Source: an uncultured Sinobacteraceae bacterium (GTDB lineage Bacteria; Pseudomonadota; Gammaproteobacteria; Steroidobacterales; Steroidobacteraceae). From it: a stretch of DNA of 14,258 nt. Shown one piece after another: positions 1 to 7,124 of the stretch (the stretch's first letter is position 1; every line of letters begins with the position of its first letter). The DNA lies in contig CALEKY010000070.1 of assembly GCA_937902995.1 (NCBI GenBank), positions 1-14,258 of the forward strand, in the 5' to 3' direction. The notes beneath the pieces were generated by a model. That model saw only the letters and a program-made list of their open reading frames with translations. It was not told where the DNA came from and made no database searches. The translations under genes and the position numbers were made by a program.

Positions 1-70
1 GCCACGAGCCACGAGCCACGAGCCACGAGCCACGAGCCACGAGCCACGAGCCACGAGTCACGAGCCATGA
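1..70. repeat. Heptanucleotide tandem array (GCCACGA)n at sdaA start
   Basis: Eight perfect copies of GCCACGA occupy 1-56. They are followed by one variant, GTCACGA (57-63), and a last variant, GCCATGA (64-70), whose single C-to-T change creates the ATG start codon of sdaA. The array continues off the left edge, so the true copy number is unknown. The frame of sdaA is open through the whole visible array; three units (21 nt) encode A-T-S-H-E-P-R. Each unit carries a GAG core but no real Shine-Dalgarno sequence. A draft-assembly error in copy number is possible. Confidence 0.95.
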
Positions 71-1413
71 CCCTCTTCTCCCTCTTCACGATCGGTATCG
101 GGCCGTCGAGCTCTCATACGGTCGGTCCGATGCGGGCGGCGCGCGATTTTGCGAAGGTGGTTGCGGCCGATGCACGTGGCGTATTGGGGGTGGAGTGCGA
201 TCTGTATGGATCGTTGGCTCTCACGGGTAAGGGACACGCTACCGACACGGCGATCATATTGGGTTTGTCCGGATGGGATCCTGAGCGCGTCGATCCGGAT
301 GCGGTGCCCGTCATCGTCGAATCGATTCGCTCATCGCAGTGTCTCGAGCTCGATGGTCGCATTGCGGTCGGATTCGATCCGGACGCCGATTTGCGTTTTC
401 ACCGCGGGACGTTCTTGCCCGCGCACCCCAATGCGCTCGAGCTGAAGGCGAAGTTCGCCGACGGCTCTCGACTGACGCGGTGCTATTACTCCATCGGCGG
501 AGGAGCGATCGTCAAGGAAGGCGAGCCGTCGGACGAACGTGCCGTCGCCGTGCTTCATCCATTCGATTCGGCACGAGAACTGCTGGGGATCTGCGAGCGG
601 GAAGGAATTTCGATCGCCGAGGTCGTGCGCCGCAACGAGCGTGCATGGCGACCGTTGGCGGAGACGGATGCCTATGTCGATGCGGTGCGCGCAGCAATGC
701 ATGCCTGCATCGATCGGGGCATCGCGCGCGACGGCACGTTGCCAGGCTCATTGAAGGTGCAGCGCCGTGCAGGTGCGTTGCATCGGGCCCTGCTCGCACG
801 AGGACCGCGGATCGAACCCGCACACGTGTTCGAGTGGGTAAGCCTGTGGGCGCTTGCTGTCAATGAAGAAAACGCCGCGGGAGGCCGCGTCGTGACGGCA
901 CCGACGAACGGTGCTGCGGGTGTCATACCGGCCGTGCTGCGGTACTACGAGACGTTCGTACCGAACGCAAGTTCGCAAGGTGCGCGCGAGCTCTTGTACA
1001 CGGCTGCAGCGATCGGGTTCTTATATAAGAAGCGCGCGTCCATTTCTGCAGCCGAGATGGGCTGCCAGGGCGAAATCGGCGTCGCTTGCTCGATGGCGGC
1101 CGCAGGGCTCGCTGCTGCGCTCGGCGGCACGAACGCGCAGATCGAAAACGCGGCAGAAATCGGCATGGAGCACAACCTCGGTCTCACCTGCGATCCGATC
1201 GGCGGCCTGGTGCAAATTCCTTGCATCGAGCGCAATACCATGGGCGCCGTCAAAGCCATCAACGCCGCTCATCTCGCATTGAACGGCGACGGCAGCCACA
1301 AAGTCTCCCTCGATGCCGTCATCGAGACGATGCGTCAAACCGGCCTCGACATGCGCTCCAAGTACAAGGAGACCAGTCTCGGTGGGCTGGCGGTGAATGT
1401 GGTGGAGTGCTGA
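67..1413 (+). CDS. sdaA: L-serine ammonia-lyase (L-serine deaminase), iron-sulfur type, single chain
   Basis: This cytoplasmic [4Fe-4S] enzyme converts L-serine to pyruvate and ammonia. The 448 residues are close to E. coli SdaA (about 454). The N-terminal SSSHT block (residues 14-18) begins the beta domain. The C-terminal catalytic domain has Cys333, Cys375 and Cys386, in the 42/11 spacing of the cluster ligands known from the Legionella enzyme. The protein ends in Cys448, matching the C-terminal cysteine that caps the cluster in that structure. The ATG at 67 was chosen because the reading G-I-G-P-S-S-S-H-T then starts at residue 10, as in relatives. This ATG lies in the last degenerate unit of the heptamer array, and no good ribosome binding site precedes it. 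A start further upstream, reading through the array, cannot be excluded. The gene is convergent with yjdM. Family assignment is very secure. Confidence 0.97.
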   Translation: MTLFSLFTIGIGPSSSHTVGPMRAARDFAKVVAADARGVLGVECDLYGSLALTGKGHATDTAIILGLSGWDPERVDPDAVPVIVESIRSSQCLELDGRIAVGFDPDADLRFHRGTFLPAHPNALELKAKFADGSRLTRCYYSIGGGAIVKEGEPSDERAVAVLHPFDSARELLGICEREGISIAEVVRRNERAWRPLAETDAYVDAVRAAMHACIDRGIARDGTLPGSLKVQRRAGALHRALLARGPRIEPAHVFEWVSLWALAVNEENAAGGRVVTAPTNGAAGVIPAVLRYYETFVPNASSQGARELLYTAAAIGFLYKKRASISAAEMGCQGEIGVACSMAAAGLAAALGGTNAQIENAAEIGMEHNLGLTCDPIGGLVQIPCIERNTMGAVKAINAAHLALNGDGSHKVSLDAVIETMRQTGLDMRSKYKETSLGGLAVNVVEC

Positions 1414-1419
1414 GGGCCC

Positions 1420-1435
1420 GGGAATCGGGAAAGGG
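1420..1435. repeat. Short GGGAATC/GGGAAAG heptamer remnant
   Basis: Seven bases after the sdaA stop come GGGAATC (1420-1426), GGGAAA (1427-1432) and GGG: about 2.3 units with period 7, in the opposite orientation to the CCCTTTT array 100 bp downstream. GGGAAAGGG at 1427-1435 is exactly complementary to CCCTTTCCC at 1534-1542. This could be a decayed or inverted piece of the same repeat family. Confidence 0.5.
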
Positions 1436-1524
1436 CGGTGCCGAAGATCCGTATCGCATTTGCGCGATCGATTTTTTCGGTAGCGATCACGCTATGTGCG
1501 TGACTGTTTCGTCCGCCGGGTTTT

Positions 1525-1570
1525 CCCTCTTTCCCCTTTCCCTTTTCCCTTTTCCCTTTTCCCTTTTCCC
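1525..1570. repeat. Heptanucleotide tandem array (CCCTTTT)n in convergent gap
   Basis: Four perfect CCCTTTT units at 1540-1567 plus a trailing CCC are preceded by degenerate units (CCCCTTT at 1533-1539, and CCTCTTT before it). The array ends 11 bp from the yjdM stop codon, in the gap between the convergent sdaA and yjdM. On the minus strand, which is the sense strand of the yjdM 3' tail, it reads GGGAAAAGGGAAAA and so on: at least five G-triplets separated by 4 nt, matching the classical G-quadruplex pattern. The rest of the gap (1436-1524) holds only a weak imperfect inverted repeat at 1462-1492. Confidence 0.9.
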
Positions 1571-1581
1571 GATCTCCGCCG

Positions 1582-1926
1582 CTACGCCTTCTTGACGAAC
1601 TGCGATTTCAATCCCATCTGACCGATGCCGTCGATCTTGCAGTCGATGTCGTGATCGCCCTCGACGAGGCGGATGTTCTTGACCTTGGTTCCTTGCTTCA
1701 CGACGAGCGAGGAGCCTTTCACCTTCAGGTCCTTGACGACGATGACCGTATCGCCGTCTTGGAGCTCGTTACCGACGGCGTCGCGCACCACGCGCCGTTC
1801 GTCCGGCTCCGTTTCCTGGGGGGCATTGCGCGGCCATTCGTGCGCGCATTCGGGACACACATACATGTCCGCGTCTTCGTACGTGAGTTTCGAGCCGCAT
1901 TGCGGGCAATCGGGAAGCTCGGTCAT
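1582..1926 (-). CDS. yjdM: YjdM/PhnA family zinc-ribbon protein
   Basis: This small cytoplasmic protein of 114 residues compares with about 111 for E. coli YjdM, formerly called PhnA. An N-terminal zinc ribbon is formed by Cys7, Cys10, Cys24 and Cys27 (CPQC and CPEC). The PhnA domain follows, with the family signatures VKDLKVKGSS and VEGDHDIDCKIDG and a C-terminal FVKK. Its biochemical role is not established. The name PhnA does not mean phosphonoacetate hydrolase, and no phosphonate genes are nearby. The ATG at 1926 was chosen because it gives the family length and places CPxC at residue 7; the frame stays open 57 codons further upstream, but that part has no family resemblance. No clear ribosome binding site precedes the chosen start. 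It is divergent from the mrp operon and convergent with sdaA. Confidence 0.92.
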   Translation of the reverse strand: MTELPDCPQCGSKLTYEDADMYVCPECAHEWPRNAPQETEPDERRVVRDAVGNELQDGDTVIVVKDLKVKGSSLVVKQGTKVKNIRLVEGDHDIDCKIDGIGQMGLKSQFVKKA

Positions 1927-2004
1927 GGCGTCGGGTCTGGTCAGTTCGAATTGGGGCGCGCACTTTCGACTGATCCGCCGAGCTTGGCAAGCCATGTCCG
2001 GAAG

Positions 2005-2023
2005 GTGCTTCGTAAGGAAGCAC
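2005..2023. repeat. Inverted repeat GTGCTTC-N5-GAAGCAC
   Basis: Two perfect 7-bp arms are separated by GTAAG. The repeat lies 79 bp upstream of the yjdM start codon and about 205 bp upstream of mrpAB. It could be an operator or a leader hairpin for yjdM; no T-run follows on either strand. Confidence 0.4.
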
Positions 2024-2106
2024 TGCAAGATCCTGCCGGCACAGCAATTTGTGCCCACGAGTTGAGAAAAATTCGCTATCTTCCGTGCACACCACATCGC
2101 TCGGTC

Positions 2107-2136
2107 TTCGCACGCTCAAGTGCCCGAGCGTGTGAA
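2107..2136. promoter_or_regulatory. Imperfect 11-bp inverted repeat upstream of mrp operon
   Basis: TTCGCACGCTC (2107-2117) and GAGCGTGTGAA (2126-2136) are complementary at 10 of 11 positions around an 8-nt spacer; the one exception is a G/T pair that would still wobble in RNA. It ends 91 bp before the mrpAB ATG. The GAGCGTG core recurs as a direct repeat at 2183-2189. It is either an operator or a leader hairpin. No regulator gene is in the window, so the role is inferred from position only. Confidence 0.35.
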
Positions 2137-2218
2137 ATCAGCGGACGAGCGGGAGCTGCCTGCGCATCGATGAAGTACGGTCGAGCGTGCTCGCTGTCTG
2201 CCAGCGTAACGCTTGAAT

Positions 2219-2223
2219 GGAGA
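2219..2223 (+). promoter_or_regulatory. Ribosome binding site deciding the mrpAB start
   Basis: GGAGA lies 4 nt before the ATG at 2228, at a workable distance. It lies inside the frame of an alternative TTG start at 2213, which has no such site, so the ATG is preferred. Confidence 0.7.
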
Positions 2224-2227
2224 CCGG

Positions 2228-5143
2228 ATGACTCTGACCCTTGTCGTACTGATACCTTTCATAGGGTCTTTGTGCGCCGCTTTTCTGCCATCCCACGCCC
2301 GCAATGCCGCCGTCTGGCTGTCGGGGATGGTGACGCTCGCCTGCGTCACGCTGGTCGTTTCGCTGTTCCCTGACGTCGCTGCCGGACAGGTCGTACGAGC
2401 TCAGTGGAACTGGGTTCCTGCGCTGCAGCTCGTGTTCTCTTTGCGAATGGACGGGTTTGCCTGGCTGTTCGCCACTTTGGTTTCGCTGATCGGCGCGTTG
2501 GTCGTGCTCTATGCGCGCTACTACATGTCGCCGGAAGATCCGGTGCCGCGCTTCTTCTCGTTCCTGCTCGCGTTCATGGGCGCGATGCTCGGCATCGTGC
2601 TGTCCGGGAATCTGATTCAGCTCGTCGTGTTCTGGGAGCTGACGAGCCTGACCTCGTTCATGCTCATCGCGTATTGGTATCACCGTGCCGAGGCACGCCG
2701 CGGTGCGCGTATGGCCATGACCGTCACCGTCGCCGGCGGGCTGTGCTTGCTGGTCGGCGTCGTGATGCTAGGGGAGATTGCCGGCGGTTACGACCTGGAT
2801 ACCGTGCTCGCCGCGAAGGGCACGGTCACCCAGCATCCCGCCTATCCGGTGATGCTCAGCATGATCCTGCTCGGTGCGCTGACCAAGAGCGCTCAGTTCC
2901 CGTTCCATTTCTGGTTGCCGCACGCGATGGCTGCACCGACGCCGGTGTCGGCCTACCTGCATTCGGCGACGATGGTGAAGGCGGGGGTGTTCCTGCTGGC
3001 GCGTCTCTGGCCGGTGCTGCATGGCACCGATTTGTGGTTTTGGCTGGTTTGCAGCGCGGGACTCTCGACGCTGCTCATCGGCGGCTTTGCTGCCATCTTC
3101 CAGCGCGATCTGAAAGGCGTGCTTGCTTATTCGACGATCAGCCATCTCGGGCTGATCACGCTGCTGCTCGGCATGAACAGCGAGCTCGCGTTGGTCGCCG
3201 CCGTCTTTCACATGATGAACCATGCGACGTTCAAGGCCTCGCTGTTCATGGCCGCCGGCATCGTCGATCACGAAACGGGAACGCGCGACATGAAACGCCT
3301 CAGCGGCTTGGCGCATGCGATGCCGCTGACCGCGACCGTTGCGCTCGTGGCTGCCGCGGCCATGGCAGGCGTGCCCCTGCTGAACGGATTCCTATCCAAG
3401 GAAATGTTCTTTCACGAAACCATTTTTGCCGGCGAGGGGCCGCTGATTCGCATCGTACTGCCGGCCGCTGCGACCCTGGCCGGCATGTTCAGCGTCGCTT
3501 ATTCGGTGCGATTCATTCACCAAGTGTTCTACGGACCGCTTGCCACAGACTTGCCGCGCAAACCGCATGAGCCGACGCGCGGCATGTTGCTGCCGAGTTT
3601 GCTGCTCGTGATCGCCTGCGTGCTCGTCGGTACGCTGCCGGGGCGCACGATCGGACCGTTCTTGAACATCGCCATCGGTGCCATTCTGGGCGATGAAACG
3701 CCGGACTACAGCTTGCAAGTGTGGCACGGCTTTACGGTGCCGTTGGCCATGAGCTTCCTGGCCTTGATCGGCGGCATCATTTTTTATGTGTTGCTGTATC
3801 GGCGCAGCGAGCGCGCGCTCGGTCGCGCACCCGTACGCGCCCCGGTCGACGGCCGTCGCGCATTCGACATCGTGATGGTGGCGATCATCCGAATGTGCGA
3901 CCGCCTGATCCGGATGATTTCTTCGCGCCGCCTGCAGATGCAGCTCCTGCTCATCGTGTTCGTCGCCTTCGCGACGGCCTTTGTGCCGCTATGGGGTTAC
4001 GGCTGGCCTGCCGGAGACATGAAGCTGACGCCCATCAATCCGATTTTCGTCGTGTTATGGCTCGTCGGTTGTGCGTGCGCCATCGGCGCAGCGAATCAGG
4101 CGAAGTTCCACCGGCTCGCGGCATTGATCATGGTCGGCGGCGCCGGGCTCGTCACCTGTCTGACATTCGCTTGGTTTTCAGCGCCGGATCTGGCTCTGAC
4201 TCAGATTGCCGTCGAGGTCGTGACGACCGTGCTGTTGCTGCTCGGCTTGCGCTGGATGCCGCGCCGTCTCGAATTCGACGATCCGCGGCGACGCACGTTG
4301 CGGGCGAGGGCACGTCGCGTTCGCGACATCGTCCTCGCCGGCACCGTGGGCGCAGGCGTTGCGATCCTCGCTTTTGCCGTGCTCACACGACCGCCGGTGG
4401 AGGTGCTCGAGCCGTATTTCATCAGTCGTTCGTTGAGCGAAGCCGGCGGGCGCAATGTCGTGAACGTCATCCTGGTGGACTTCCGCGGCTTCGATACGAT
4501 GGGCGAGATCACGGTCATCGGCGTCGTCGCATTGACCGTGTACGCGCTGCTGCGACGTTTCCGTCCCGCGCCGGAGAGTCGCGTGCCGCCGCGCGCGCAA
4601 CGTGAAGACGCTGCACGCGAGGCGCTCGAGTCGGGCGAAGGATTGCCGCGCGGCTATTTGCGTATTCCGGCTACCGTCGCACGCATGCTGCTGCCGATGG
4701 CGGGGCTCGTCTCGATCTATTTCCTGCTGCGCGGCCACAATGCGCCCGGCGGCGGGTTCGTCGGCGGTCTCGTGATGGCGACCGCCATCATCGTTCAATA
4801 CATGACGAGCGGCGTGTTGTGGGTCGAGTCGCGCTTGCGCATTCACCCGCAATATTGGATGGGCGCCGGGCTCATGGCTGCAGGCATCGCCGGCATACTG
4901 GCTTGGTTTGCCGCGCGGCCGTTCCTCACGAGTCTCGAATGGGACGGACATTTGCCGCTCGTCGGTGACGTGCATCTGTCGAGCGTGCTGCTCTTCGACC
5001 TCGGAGTGTTCATGGTCGTCGTCGGCGGCACCGTGCTGATGCTCATTGCGATCGCGCACCAATCGCTGCGCCGGCCGCGCAAGACATTGCCGCCCGACGA
5101 CAGCGTCGAAACGCCGGTGCGAGTCACGGTGGCGGAGGTCTGA
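2228..5143 (+). CDS. mrpA: Mrp cation/proton antiporter, fused subunits A and B
   Basis: This is the largest subunit of the Mrp (Mnh/Pha/Sha) Na+(K+)/H+ antiporter in the inner membrane, 971 residues from the ATG at 2228. Residues from about 1 to 500 are a NuoL-like proton-channel domain, with Glu137 in VFWELTSLTS and Lys220 in LTKSAQFPFHFWLP as the expected membrane charges. Residues of roughly 600-795 carry the MbhD/MbhE-type part, with SAPDLALTQIAVE (ending at Glu663) and FDTMGE (Glu760). From about 805 the sequence becomes MrpB (PATVARMLLPMAG, then GHNAPGGGFVGG). This A-B fusion is the hallmark of the six-gene group 2 Mrp operons; Bacillus has separate A (about 800 aa) and B genes. It is the first gene of the operon, and its stop overlaps the mrpC ATG by 1 nt. 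A TTG at 2213 would add five residues. Confidence 0.96.
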   Translation: MTLTLVVLIPFIGSLCAAFLPSHARNAAVWLSGMVTLACVTLVVSLFPDVAAGQVVRAQWNWVPALQLVFSLRMDGFAWLFATLVSLIGALVVLYARYYMSPEDPVPRFFSFLLAFMGAMLGIVLSGNLIQLVVFWELTSLTSFMLIAYWYHRAEARRGARMAMTVTVAGGLCLLVGVVMLGEIAGGYDLDTVLAAKGTVTQHPAYPVMLSMILLGALTKSAQFPFHFWLPHAMAAPTPVSAYLHSATMVKAGVFLLARLWPVLHGTDLWFWLVCSAGLSTLLIGGFAAIFQRDLKGVLAYSTISHLGLITLLLGMNSELALVAAVFHMMNHATFKASLFMAAGIVDHETGTRDMKRLSGLAHAMPLTATVALVAAAAMAGVPLLNGFLSKEMFFHETIFAGEGPLIRIVLPAAATLAGMFSVAYSVRFIHQVFYGPLATDLPRKPHEPTRGMLLPSLLLVIACVLVGTLPGRTIGPFLNIAIGAILGDETPDYSLQVWHGFTVPLAMSFLALIGGIIFYVLLYRRSERALGRAPVRAPVDGRRAFDIVMVAIIRMCDRLIRMISSRRLQMQLLLIVFVAFATAFVPLWGYGWPAGDMKLTPINPIFVVLWLVGCACAIGAANQAKFHRLAALIMVGGAGLVTCLTFAWFSAPDLALTQIAVEVVTTVLLLLGLRWMPRRLEFDDPRRRTLRARARRVRDIVLAGTVGAGVAILAFAVLTRPPVEVLEPYFISRSLSEAGGRNVVNVILVDFRGFDTMGEITVIGVVALTVYALLRRFRPAPESRVPPRAQREDAAREALESGEGLPRGYLRIPATVARMLLPMAGLVSIYFLLRGHNAPGGGFVGGLVMATAIIVQYMTSGVLWVESRLRIHPQYWMGAGLMAAGIAGILAWFAARPFLTSLEWDGHLPLVGDVHLSSVLLFDLGVFMVVVGGTVLMLIAIAHQSLRRPRKTLPPDDSVETPVRVTVAEV

Positions 5144-5487
5144 TGGAAGCGATCTTCGCCCTCGCAATCGGCGTGCTCACGGGCTCCGGCGTCTGGCTGT
5201 TGCTACGGCCGCGAACGTTCCAGGTCATCATGGGACTGGCGCTGCTGTCCTATGCCGTGAACCTGTTCATTTTCGGCATGGGCCGCCTCGTTACGGATAA
5301 GCCGCCGATCATCAATCAGGAAGGCGCGATCGATCCGTCGCTCTATGCGGATCCCGTGCCCCAGGCGCTCGTTCTGACGGCCATCGTGATCAGCTTTGCA
5401 ACGACCGCGCTGTTCCTGGTCGTGCTGCTCGCCGCACGCGGCTTCACGGGCACGGATCACGTCGACGGCAGGGAGCCCGACGCATGA
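5143..5487 (+). CDS. mrpC: Mrp antiporter subunit C
   Basis: This 114-residue membrane protein is related to complex I subunit NuoK, with three predicted transmembrane helices (about 1-20, 27-50 and 73-98). The block DPVPQALVLTAIVISFA is the standard MrpC/MnhC signature. It is required for assembly and activity of the Mrp complex with A and D. Its ATG overlaps the last base of the mrpAB stop (TGATG) and is preceded by GGAGG at 5134-5138, so it is translationally coupled. The stop overlaps the mrpD ATG by 4 nt. The length is ordinary for the family. Confidence 0.96.
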   Translation: MEAIFALAIGVLTGSGVWLLLRPRTFQVIMGLALLSYAVNLFIFGMGRLVTDKPPIINQEGAIDPSLYADPVPQALVLTAIVISFATTALFLVVLLAARGFTGTDHVDGREPDA

Positions 5488-7124
5488 TCGCCTGGCTCCA
5501 GCATTTACAAGTCGTCCCGGTCGTGACGCCGCTGCTGGTCGGCGCGCTGATCCTGCTGATTCCGGATCGGTATGAAGTGCGCGCGACGTTGGCAGTAGGC
5601 TCGGTGCTCGTGCAGCTCGCGGCCGCATTGACGCTGCTCTATCTGACGACCGATTCCATGCCGCACATGTGGCAGGAGGGCGTCGGCGTCTACAACATCG
5701 GCGCGTGGCCGGCGCCGTTCGGCATCGTGCTCGTCGTCGATCGCTTCACCGCGATGATGCTGACGCTCACCTCGCTGGTGGGTCTCGCCTCGCTCATTTA
5801 CTCGCTGGCGAGCTGGGATCGCGTCGCGCCGGGCTTTCATTCGATGTTTCAGTTCCTGCTCATGGGGCTGAACGGTGCGTTCCTGACCGGCGATCTCTTC
5901 AATCTGTTCGTATTCTTCGAGGTGCTGCTTGCGTCCTCTTACGGACTGCTGCTGCACGGCTCCGGTCCGTCGCGCGTGAAGTCGGGGTTGCACTACATCG
6001 CCGTCAATCTGACTGCGTCGTTCTTGTTCCTGATCGGCGTGGCGATGATTTACGGCATGACGGGCACGCTGAACATGGCCGATCTGGCCGTGCGGATCAC
6101 GTTGCTCGATCCGGACGATCGCTCTCTGTTCGAGGCAGGCGCGGCCATTCTCGGCATTGCGTTCCTCGTCAAAGCGGGTATCTGGCCGCTCAACTTCTGG
6201 CTGCCCACCGCCTATTCCACCGCGAGCGCGCCGGTCGCTGCGGTCTTCGCGCTGCTCACGAAAGTCGGTGTCTATGCCGTCATACGCGTCGGCACGTTGC
6301 TCGCTTCGGCGGACGAGCAGACCTCGTTCATCGACGAGGGCTTGTTCTACGGCGGAGCGGCCACGGTGACCTACGGCGTGATCGGCATGTTTGCTGCGCA
6401 GCAGCTTTCTCGATTGGTGTCTTATTCCGTCGCCGCCTCGTCGGGCTTGTTGCTGATGGCGCTCGGTTTGCGCAACGAGGAGTTGACGGCACCGTTGCTG
6501 TTCTACCTCGCAAGCTCTGTGCTCGCCGCCGCCGCGTTCTACATGTTGAACGGTTTGACGGAGCGCATGCGGCTTTTTTCGGTACCCAACGACGCCGATC
6601 TCGCGCCGCTTCCGGATGTCACGTACGTCGGTTTCGGCGTGAAGGAGCCGCCGGATCCGCACTCGCCGGACGATGAGGTGGGCATCGCGATCCCCGCAGC
6701 GATGGCTTTCCTGGGGATGTCGTTCGTGTGTTGTGTGCTGCTCGTGGCTGGATTGCCGCCGCTGTCGGGCTTCATCGCGAAGTTCGCGATGATGCACGTT
6801 GTGATCACGACGCCGATGGATACGCCGGAGACGTGGTACGAATGGTTGTTCGTCGCGGCCGTGCTCACGACGGGGCTGGCAGCCGTCATCGCACTGACGC
6901 GCATCGGTTTGCGGTTGTTCTGGTCGGTAACCGGACGCACGACGCCGCGGCTTCGCTTGATCGAAGTCGGACCCGTTGCCTTCCTCATCGTCTTGTGCCT
7001 GGGGCTGACGATCGGTGCCGGACCGACCATGACCTATCTCGAATCGGCAGCGCGATCGCTGCATGCGCCCGAGGTATACATCCGGCTCGTGCATTCTCAG
7101 TCTGCGGTGGAGGTGACGCCCTGA
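5484..7124 (+). CDS. mrpD: Mrp antiporter subunit D
   Basis: This second large antiporter-like membrane subunit (546 residues) is homologous to NuoM/NuoN and MrpA. It has about 14 predicted transmembrane helices. Key charges are Glu146 in FVFFEVLLASSYGLLLHG and Lys230 in LVKAGIWPLNFWLPTAY, the conserved Glu/Lys pair on the proton path of this family. A hydrophilic loop around residues 355-400 (NDADLAPLPDVTYVGFG onward) lies between helices. The ATG is within the ATGA overlap with mrpC, and GGGAG at 5471-5475 precedes it. The downstream mrpE ATG overlaps the stop by 1 nt. Subunit D rather than A is clear from the length, the lack of the A-specific C-terminal region, and the gene order. A 529-codon open frame on the opposite strand is a GC-rich shadow. 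Confidence 0.96.
   Translation: MIAWLQHLQVVPVVTPLLVGALILLIPDRYEVRATLAVGSVLVQLAAALTLLYLTTDSMPHMWQEGVGVYNIGAWPAPFGIVLVVDRFTAMMLTLTSLVGLASLIYSLASWDRVAPGFHSMFQFLLMGLNGAFLTGDLFNLFVFFEVLLASSYGLLLHGSGPSRVKSGLHYIAVNLTASFLFLIGVAMIYGMTGTLNMADLAVRITLLDPDDRSLFEAGAAILGIAFLVKAGIWPLNFWLPTAYSTASAPVAAVFALLTKVGVYAVIRVGTLLASADEQTSFIDEGLFYGGAATVTYGVIGMFAAQQLSRLVSYSVAASSGLLLMALGLRNEELTAPLLFYLASSVLAAAAFYMLNGLTERMRLFSVPNDADLAPLPDVTYVGFGVKEPPDPHSPDDEVGIAIPAAMAFLGMSFVCCVLLVAGLPPLSGFIAKFAMMHVVITTPMDTPETWYEWLFVAAVLTTGLAAVIALTRIGLRLFWSVTGRTTPRLRLIEVGPVAFLIVLCLGLTIGAGPTMTYLESAARSLHAPEVYIRLVHSQSAVEVTP

Larger units (their letters stand above)
1927..2227. other. Divergent intergenic region yjdM / mrp operon
   Basis: This 301-bp gap separates the two start codons and must hold promoters for both directions. 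I see no convincing -35/-10 pair. It contains several inverted repeats (2005-2023, 2107-2136, 2192-2206) and three copies of GAGCGTG counting both strands. No credible small gene was seen. Confidence 0.6.

Noticed and set aside
1..70. CRISPR array
   Set aside because: Units are 7 nt and directly adjacent, with no spacers and no cas genes; it is a simple tandem repeat. The same holds for the other two arrays.
1462..1492. Possible intrinsic terminator after sdaA (GCGCGATCG ... CGATCACGC)
   Set aside because: The stem has a mismatch and the run of six T lies inside the loop rather than after the stem, so it does not have terminator form.
1927..2097. 57-codon N-terminal extension of yjdM
   Set aside because: The family begins at MTELPDCP-type sequence; the extension has no family likeness and lies in the divergent promoter region.
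2213..2227. TTG start for mrpAB at 2213
   Set aside because: The ATG at 2228 has GGAGA at suitable spacing and begins directly with the first hydrophobic helix; the TTG has no ribosome binding site.
4178..5167. 329-codon minus-strand frame opposite the mrpAB 3' half
   Set aside because: It is a shadow frame with His/Arg-rich composition, while the plus strand encodes recognisable MrpA and MrpB motifs.
5505..7094. 529-codon open frame on the minus strand opposite mrpD
   Set aside because: It is a shadow of mrpD codon bias; the product is dominated by Arg, Gln, His and Glu and resembles no family.
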